Origin: Lachnospiraceae bacterium
GTDB taxonomy: Bacteria > Bacillota > Clostridia > Lachnospirales > Lachnospiraceae
Length of the DNA stretch: 64,000 nt
Direction of reading: 5' to 3'
NCBI GenBank assembly: GCA_910574745.1
Contig: CAJTCE010000002.1
Coordinates: 233,254 to 297,253, forward strand
Shown here: positions 58,933 through 64,000 of the stretch, one piece after another
Numbering within the stretch: position 1 is the first letter of the stretch
Layout: every line of letters begins with the position of its first letter
Position numbers and translations under genes: made by a program
The notes under the pieces: model-generated
Databases searched by the model: none
What the model was told of the DNA's origin: nothing
The model's input: the letters and a program-made list of their open reading frames with translations, nothing else

Positions 58933-60753
58933 TTACATTCTTGCAAAGCGAGCGTCAAAAACGGTTCTTAACATTTCCCTATCTTCACTTGTTTGAGAAA
59001 TTTTGTGCAGAACAGTTGTCTCAGCTGCTTCATAAATGTCATCATCAGATAAATCACTAAGCTTATCCAACGACAATATCCTTTTCTTTACCATCATGGC
59101 GGTAGCCCAGTTTTGAAGAGAACGCATACCGAAGATACCATCTGTAATGTCATTTTCCTTCATATGCTGGTTAATATCATTCATGACGGTTATCATCCTT
59201 GACAACAATTTTTCATCATCAAATCCGGTTTTAGCTTTTACTCGTGCTTTTTTTTCATCATCCGAAGGCTCATCTATGTCTCTAACAATATCCATTCTGT
59301 CCAGTACAGACTGGTTGATAATAGTACAGCCTTCATAATCGGAATTAGATGTCATAAAAATGATACAATTTGGATTTTTCTTTACCAGCTTACCATTTGG
59401 TAATTCAAAATAGTTTCCGTCAGCCGGGTCCAAAATACCATTTAATCCAACCAATACAGCCCTTTTAATGACTGTAGGTTCCTGAATTTCATGCCCGCCG
59501 CCGTTAATAACCGTTTTGATAAGAGGACTTTCAACATAAGTGAATTCATTTCCTGAACCAGATGAAAGAATTGCTTTCATTTCTTCACAAATTCTTTCCA
59601 TTAAAATGGATACAATTCCAGTCACATCCATATCATCAGGTTTGTCTTTGCCAGTTAAAAGCATATAACACTTATCCGGATCACAATAGATATCATCTAC
59701 GGATGGTAGCTGGTGTTGCTTAATAATATCTGCAGCAGTGATAGGATTTTGAGAATCAGTAGTAGGAAATACCTGACCTAAAAAATTGAATATTTCACTA
59801 TCCACAGAACAGGTTGTTTTGCTATAGGGAATTTGTAATGCTGCACATATTGCCATGCAACCGCTTGTTTTTCCTGTACCGGCAGGTCCTTTATAGTAGA
59901 TATTACGAAAAGGATGCTCTTCTGTAGAAGTAGATTGAATCCAAAGAGCATCCTCTTTTACAAAAGAGGGTACTGCATAGGATTCATCAATTACCGGAAT
60001 CATACTTTTTTCTTCATCTGACCAGTTCTTTCCAGGACAAAGTGGATAAGCACCATTAATGCTATAAACCTTCATATTATCCATAATTCCAGAACCAAAA
60101 ATTTCAAAAAAGCTAAAGTTTCCAATTACTACATCAGGATATTTGAGCCTTTTGTCGGAATCACTGATTTTAACAGGATCTGTTACACTTATTTGTTCCA
60201 TCTTGGAATCATCTAAATTCATTCTGGAACGAAGATTGGAAGAAATCTTTGCCAAAGTGATCAAAATCTGATCAGATGCATTTTCCAATAATAGACTGGT
60301 ATCATTTTCATCCAAAGATAAAAATATTTTTCCTGCCTCCAATGTGTCTTTAAGTTCTTCATCATAAGAAGCTAAAGCAAGAATACCAGTTAAGACGTTC
60401 TTTTCGTCCATATCATTCCATGTGATAGAACCATTATTGGTTTCTCCAAGAGAAATTGTATAGGTAGTAGGAGAGTTCATAGAAGCAGTTTTCTTAATGC
60501 TAACTAAACGATTTCCCTCCTCAATTACACATTTTCTTTTGTTATAGGCAATTGAAATTCCCTGATTTTTATTGTACAGATTTCGAACTGCGTCAAATAA
60601 ATTTGAATAGATAAGAGGCGTATTATTATTGTCATACTGTGAAATACACGCCTGCTTATTAGATTCGTTTAACCTTATCAATCCGGCAACTATATCAATA
60701 TTCCCAAAATTTCCAGGAAGTGTAACCGAATTCGTTTCTAAATAATTTGGCAT
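58933..60753 (-). CDS. MoxR/CobS-like AAA+ ATPase
   Basis: A 606-residue protein with an unplaced N-terminal 240 residues and a AAA+ core. Walker A is KGPAGTGKTSG (about 289); the NCIIFMTSNSDYEG stretch holds sensor 1; SVLDRMDIVRD has the arginine-finger region; the C-terminal lid is helical. MoxR-type ATPases remodel vWA-protein complexes; the partner is the vWA protein at 56161. It is third in an operon led by an OB-fold gene and leader L3. The N-terminal domain, about twice normal, may be an adaptor for an element-specific target. Confidence 0.85.
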   Translation of the reverse strand: MPNYLETNSVTLPGNFGNIDIVAGLIRLNESNKQACISQYDNNNTPLIYSNLFDAVRNLYNKNQGISIAYNKRKCVIEEGNRLVSIKKTASMNSPTTYTISLGETNNGSITWNDMDEKNVLTGILALASYDEELKDTLEAGKIFLSLDENDTSLLLENASDQILITLAKISSNLRSRMNLDDSKMEQISVTDPVKISDSDKRLKYPDVVIGNFSFFEIFGSGIMDNMKVYSINGAYPLCPGKNWSDEEKSMIPVIDESYAVPSFVKEDALWIQSTSTEEHPFRNIYYKGPAGTGKTSGCMAICAALQIPYSKTTCSVDSEIFNFLGQVFPTTDSQNPITAADIIKQHQLPSVDDIYCDPDKCYMLLTGKDKPDDMDVTGIVSILMERICEEMKAILSSGSGNEFTYVESPLIKTVINGGGHEIQEPTVIKRAVLVGLNGILDPADGNYFELPNGKLVKKNPNCIIFMTSNSDYEGCTIINQSVLDRMDIVRDIDEPSDDEKKARVKAKTGFDDEKLLSRMITVMNDINQHMKENDITDGIFGMRSLQNWATAMMVKKRILSLDKLSDLSDDDIYEAAETTVLHKISQTSEDREMLRTVFDARFARM

Positions 60754-60769
60754 TATTTTTTCCTCCCAA

Positions 60770-61357
60770 CTACTTCATTTGCACTATGATATTTCGTGAT
60801 TCATCCCATGATACAGAGATATAACCTCTATCGGATAAAGTAGAGCAAAGTGCTTTGATAAAGGCGTTTTCTTTGTCATCATCTTTTTCATAACTTGCAT
60901 AAGGAATAACAAAAAAGTCTTCGCCTTTTTTCTCCGTTTCAATTTCATACTTCATAATGACGGATGCATTTGTGGCTACCCATTCATTAACTCTTTCTTC
61001 TAAAGATAATACTTCAGGCTTTTCATTTGCTTTGTTTAATACAAACGAAAAATTATTTTTGGTTGACTGGTTGTGGATGACTATATAATCGTCATCTATT
61101 TTAACCCTGATGATATCCATTTCCGGATTAAACCATTGCGGATTTAATATGGAATATTGTTTCCCGGGAAAAGTTTTCTTCATCCACTGGTCAAACATAT
61201 AAGTGAAATATTCTTTACGTATTTGGCTAAAAGTTCTTTTTTCTGTTACAGTTTTCACTTTTACTGTAACACGATCATGACGCTGGCTTTTCAATTTTCT
61301 TTTGAGGCTTCTTATATATAAGAAGATTACAATATTAAATACTAAAGCAAAAATCAT
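60770..61357 (-). CDS. membrane-anchored protein of the AAA+ operon
   Basis: A 195-residue protein with an N-terminal membrane helix (residues 2-16), a basic stretch, and an alpha/beta cytoplasmic domain (IIRVKIDDDYIVIHNQSTKN). It sits 16 nt before the AAA+ gene and may fix that complex to the membrane. No family recognised. Confidence 0.55.
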   Translation of the reverse strand: MIFALVFNIVIFLYIRSLKRKLKSQRHDRVTVKVKTVTEKRTFSQIRKEYFTYMFDQWMKKTFPGKQYSILNPQWFNPEMDIIRVKIDDDYIVIHNQSTKNNFSFVLNKANEKPEVLSLEERVNEWVATNASVIMKYEIETEKKGEDFFVIPYASYEKDDDKENAFIKALCSTLSDRGYISVSWDESRNIIVQMK

Positions 61358-61378
61358 AGGTTTATTTTCCTCCTTTTA

Positions 61379-61834
61379 TTAATATGATTGGGAAAAAGGA
61401 TCGCATTCGTTCAAATTCACGCTACCCTGACTAATGTATTGTTCAATCTGTTTTTCCCTGTTTTCCACGGCATTTACCTTAGGCTGAGGAATACTTCCTT
61501 CAATATTTTTTTGTGAAGAAGTATTTGTAGCTCTTTTAACTAATTCAATTTCACGTACTTTACAGAATGTAGTAAACCTTTTTGTCTGTGGATCCTGTTT
61601 AATGGAAATATGTCCACGTATATTAACATGGTCACCTTTTTTCAGCTGTAATTTTTTTACAAAATCTACAACATTATCAAATGCCTGAAAAGCCCAGTTG
61701 GTATATCCATTTCCATCCATTTCTTTTGCAGAAAAAGATGCCATAGGACCACCAGCAGAATTTCTAAATATTACAGCTTCTTCGTTTTCTCTGAACTTTG
61801 TAATTTCCAAATCTGTTAAAATGATAACATTCAT
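61379..61834 (-). CDS. SSB-like OB-fold protein
   Basis: A 151-residue protein with an OB-fold pattern: MNVIILTDLEITKFRENEEA, then FQAFDNVVDFVKKLQLKKGD and VNIRGHISIKQDPQTKRFTT, which is the SSB layout. The C-terminus ends ECDPFSQSY: a Pro-Phe near an acidic residue, but not a normal SSB tip. It opens the AAA+ operon after leader L3. A second, specialised SSB or RNA-binding protein is likely. Start after AAGGAGGGATTAAGATAT. Confidence 0.7.
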   Translation of the reverse strand: MNVIILTDLEITKFRENEEAVIFRNSAGGPMASFSAKEMDGNGYTNWAFQAFDNVVDFVKKLQLKKGDHVNIRGHISIKQDPQTKRFTTFCKVREIELVKRATNTSSQKNIEGSIPQPKVNAVENREKQIEQYISQGSVNLNECDPFSQSY

Positions 61835-61863
61835 ATATCTTAATCCCTCCTTAATAATAAATT

Positions 61864-61889
61864 AAGCAGGAAAAAGTTTTCTCCCTGCT
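61864..61889 (-). other. second hairpin downstream of leader L3
   Basis: AGCAGG and CCTGCT arms with an A/T-rich interior between the L3 terminator and the ribosome site. Its 3' arm (TTCCTGCT) is also complementary to the AGCAGGAA of the L3 terminator's 5' arm, allowing an alternative fold. Confidence 0.45.
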
Positions 61890-61907
61890 GCCTGTTTTCG
61901 TGAAAAT

Positions 61908-61985
61908 AAAAAAAACAGGCAACCAATATAGGTTCCTGCTACAAATTACACATTACTATTTTTGTTTCACGAATATGTAATTATA
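61908..61985 (-). ncRNA. leader unit L3 before the OB-fold/AAA+ operon
   Basis: Minus strand: TATAAT (61980-61985), ATATTCGTGAAAC, AAAAATAGTAATGTG, ATTTGTAGCAGGAACC, stem (CAGGAACC with GGTTGCCTG, 61916-61938) and eight Ts. Closest relative is L2. It would produce a roughly 70-nt terminated RNA unless read-through occurs. Confidence 0.65.
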
Positions 61986-62030
61986 TTACCACAAATATAC
62001 AAATAAGTAAAATATAAATTTAAAAATATC

Positions 62031-62059
62031 TTTATACATATTCATTATTAATGTATAAT
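62031..62059 (+). promoter_or_regulatory. promoter of the small plus-strand genes
   Basis: TTTATA (62031-62036), 17-nt spacer, TATAAT (62054-62059), then 34 nt to the first ATG. Confidence 0.6.
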
Positions 62060-62093
62060 ATATAAAATATCTAGTATTCAAGAGGATTGATAT

Positions 62094-62396
62094 ATGAAAG
62101 AAATGGTAAAATTGAGTTGTTATATAGAAGAATATAACAATGAAAAAGAATGTCTTTGTGCAAGACTTAGGGATAAAATATCAGATAAAAAAGTTTCTAT
62201 AATAGGTAAAAATGCTGATAAAGATCATCTTTTAAGATTTTTATCACAGGCAAAATTAAATCAAAAAGTAATGCCTACAGTTTTTGATAAAAATGGTACG
62301 GATATTGTCTCTGTAAGAGGATCTATTTATTCGGAAGATGAAGATGAGATTGTTATTAATATTGATGTAGAATCAGGTGGATATTTATTTGAATAA
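62094..62396 (+). CDS. small unknown protein
   Basis: A 100-residue soluble protein (VKLSCYIEEYNNEKECLCAR; VVFD-type strands; acidic C-terminus SEDEDEIVINIDVESGG). AGAGGATTGATAT precedes ATG. No family recognised. It is first in a short plus-strand cluster with a clear promoter, divergent to leader L3. Confidence 0.55.
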   Translation: MKEMVKLSCYIEEYNNEKECLCARLRDKISDKKVSIIGKNADKDHLLRFLSQAKLNQKVMPTVFDKNGTDIVSVRGSIYSEDEDEIVINIDVESGGYLFE

Positions 62397-62432
62397 TATC
62401 TGACAAAAACTTTCTATTTAGGTGAAGTAAAG

Positions 62433-62627
62433 ATGAAAACGGATATAAGTTGTGATACATGTGAATTTAATGCAGGTACTGTATGTATGGGAAGTGGAAA
62501 ACGCATGGATAACGGAAAAGATATCTATGGAATGCCAATAGAAGAAGCAAAGAAAATGTTTCCTAATGGTTGTAGTGACTGGGGAATATCTTTACTTGAT
62601 TATATTGAAGAGCAGGAGAGTAATTAA
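62433..62627 (+). CDS. small cysteine-containing protein
   Basis: A 64-residue protein with CDTCEFNAGTVCMGSG and a later NGCSDWG: four cysteines that could hold a metal or cluster. TAGGTGAAGTAAAG precedes ATG. Similar short proteins occur in phages and plasmids, but no function is known to me. Confidence 0.55.
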   Translation: MKTDISCDTCEFNAGTVCMGSGKRMDNGKDIYGMPIEEAKKMFPNGCSDWGISLLDYIEEQESN

Positions 62628-62712
62628 AAGGCCTATAGATAAAATTTAAACCCTAATAGTAGTAATCTAATGCGAAGTAGATGTAGTCACTCATCGTCTA
62701 ATATTAAAGAAT

Positions 62713-62961
62713 ATGTCTTTCTTAGATGATAACCCAGAAGAATGGAAGGCTATTGTTCAAAATGTTTTACATGAATATGCAGATTTAGCTAATGTAAAGA
62801 ATTTAAGACTTAAAATTGGCATGAGTCAAAGTCAATTTGCTGAATATACTGAAGTACCGGTTCGCACAATACAAGAATGGGAGCAAGGTCGTAGTACTCC
62901 ACCCAGTTATGTTATAAAAATGATATGGAGAATAATTGAGTTAGAAAAAAGGATTAAATAA
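62713..62961 (+). CDS. XRE-family HTH regulator
   Basis: An 82-residue protein with a helix-turn-helix: LRLKIGMSQSQFAEYTEVPV then RTIQEWEQGRSTPP, as in HigA-like antitoxins and small repressors. Its ribosome site is weak (AAAGAAT). No toxin gene with a clear partner is adjacent. With the ImmA-type peptidase about 7 kb away, an ImmR-like role is possible, but ImmR and ImmA are normally adjacent. Confidence 0.75.
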   Translation: MSFLDDNPEEWKAIVQNVLHEYADLANVKNLRLKIGMSQSQFAEYTEVPVRTIQEWEQGRSTPPSYVIKMIWRIIELEKRIK

Positions 62962-63066
62962 ATTCAACGTAAAGAGATTGATAAACTAAAAGTCAACTTT
63001 GATTAGTCTATCGCATTACTGTCACTAATGGTATTTATTTATATCTAATACATATAAAAATGAAAA

Positions 63067-63091
63067 GAAAGAGCAGTTTTTCTGCTCTTTC
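63067..63091 (-). terminator. terminator after the nrdD fragment
   Basis: GAAAGAGCAG pairs with CTGCTCTTTC, 5-nt loop, minus-strand T-run after the stem. Confidence 0.8.
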
Positions 63092-63125
63092 CTTAACAAT
63101 ATTACTTTTAGCCTGCTTTTACTTT

Positions 63126-63914
63126 TTACATAGAGTATCTATCCTTTACTTCAGCCATTTTATGATCTGATAATCTACTATATGTGTGAAGTTGTCCATT
63201 TGGAAGTGTCACTGTAAGCTGGCTGTATGCAAGATAGCCATTCATGCGATTAATTTTGGTAAGGTGTTTACTGCCGCAAGAGGGGCAAACGTCCTCAATT
63301 TCATCATCCTGAAATTTGTGGCCACAATCATCACAGTACGACAAATCTAAGTTTATGCCTTCGTAGTAACCCATTTCCATAGCCCTGTCAATTAAAGTTG
63401 AAAGAGCATCTAAATTATAGCCAATGGGATACTTGACATATTGGATTTTTCCACCATTACAAAGTTCCCAGAAACGATATTCTTTATTCTGCTTTTCAGT
63501 AGGTAAAATCTTTTCCGAAACATGACAGTGAAAACTATTACTTACATATTCCCTGTCAGATACATTTTCAACAATACCGTACTTTTTGCGAAATTGTTTT
63601 ACCTGGACGCCACAAAGATTTTCAGCAGGAGTCCCGTAAATAGCATACAATCTGCCATCCTTTTTCTTAAAATCGTCTACTTTTTCATTAATATATTGCA
63701 GTACTTCTAATGCAAAAGAACCATCTTCAGTAATGGATTTTCCATTATAAAGTTCCTGAAGTTCATTTAATGCCGTGATACCAAAAGAAGCTGTAGCAGA
63801 ATCCAATACCGGCTCAATTCTTTCCTGAGGATGCAAATGACCACCTGTTATGAAGTGACTTTTGTCAAGAGGTAGATCTTGACAAAACAAACTTTTTTCT
63901 TTCCGCTCTGACAA
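63126..63914 (-). pseudogene. nrdD: C-terminal part of class III ribonucleotide reductase, N-terminus missing
   Basis: 262 residues matching only the last part of NrdD (normally about 600-750). TASFGITALNELQEL, the zinc site CDDCGHKF ... CPSCGSKH and the glycyl-radical loop RMNGYLAYSQL near the end are all present. Upstream, the frame is closed by TGA two codons before the TTG at 63914, no ribosome site precedes this TTG, and the other two frames up to the window edge do not read as NrdD. It may be a truncated remnant or a split/frameshifted gene with the rest outside the window. Alone it lacks the active-site cysteine domain, so it would not be active. Confidence 0.75.
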
Positions 63915-64000
63915 TACTCACATTTTTGACTGACAGCATCAGGAAAGAGCCCTGATTTAACAGTTCCCGGCATTTGGCCACTCTGTTATTCGTGGATTGG
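63915..64000. other. right window edge, unresolved sequence
   Basis: On the minus strand one frame is open from the edge (containing VAKCRELLNQGS) and another has QKCEYCQSGKKK; neither continues into the nrdD frame. Too short to assign. Confidence 0.3.

Noticed and set aside
56161..60753. Cobaltochelatase CobS/CobT for cobalamin
   Set aside because: Only the domain types match; no cobalamin genes nearby, and the HExxH domain and context of DNA-metabolism genes argue otherwise.
1..64000. CRISPR array, tRNA or rRNA genes
   Set aside because: No regular repeat-spacer pattern and no tRNA-like or rRNA-like sequence seen by eye; a tRNAscan or CRISPR search was not possible.

Overview
The window is AT-rich and reads as accessory DNA of an anaerobic, low-GC Gram-positive bacterium, most likely a gut Clostridia/Lachnospiraceae-type host. 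Pointers are strong AGGAGG-type ribosome sites, sigma-A-like promoters, a class B sortase, SleB-type wall hydrolases, a glycyl-radical (class III) ribonucleotide reductase fragment and Gram-positive conjugation families. No rRNA, tRNA or core-metabolism block is seen. With ParA/ParB, topoisomerase III, its own primase, SSB and recombination genes, a type IV secretion system and an IS element, it looks like part of a large conjugative plasmid or very large integrative element. No relaxase, integrase or replication initiator was recognised, so those would lie outside the window.

Layout. (1) 1-16.4 kb, minus strand: a Tad-like pilus/secretion locus (CpaB-like, two TadZ/MinD-like proteins, TadA/CpaF ATPase, a fused TadB-TadC membrane protein, four small proteins with an N-terminal membrane segment), followed by a class B sortase, a lipoprotein and a large vWA/CnaB surface adhesin that runs off the left edge; an S1-domain protein heads the block. 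(2) 16.5-30.7 kb, minus: a Gram-positive T4SS (small VirB2-like membrane protein, VirB6/TrbL-like, SleB hydrolase, PrgI, VirB4, VirD4/TraG, NlpC/P60-SleB hydrolase). (3) 30.9-33.0 kb, plus: parA-parB behind a near-consensus promoter. (4) 33.1-42.7 kb: an unknown gene, an intact IS4-type element with target duplication, topB, two membrane proteins, an acidic membrane-anchored protein with five SAP-like repeats, and an Ig-like lipoprotein. (5) 43-62 kb, minus: DNA-metabolism operons (YqaJ-like exonuclease, RecD-like helicase, thermonuclease, primase, SSB, a possible annealase, an ImmA-type peptidase, a MoxR AAA+ ATPase with a HExxH/vWA partner, OB-fold protein). (6) 62-64 kb: three small plus-strand genes and an N-terminally truncated NrdD.

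Three dispersed signal families tie the element together. First, a 13-bp palindrome GTTCACNGTGAAC occurs seven times exactly and once with one mismatch between 8.3 and 41.6 kb, one copy just upstream of the parA promoter; these are probably the ParB (parS-like) sites. Second, five promoter-plus-leader units (46.95, 49.8, 54.2, 58.4, 61.9 kb), each a conserved 5' RNA segment running into an intrinsic terminator ahead of the coding region, sit upstream of the DNA-metabolism operons: a candidate undescribed attenuator RNA family. Third, five minus-strand promoters share a GGTGTATTAT box and serve the pilus, T4SS and topB units. The likely logic is that conjugation and surface genes form one regulon and DNA-processing genes another, both on a ParABS-maintained replicon.
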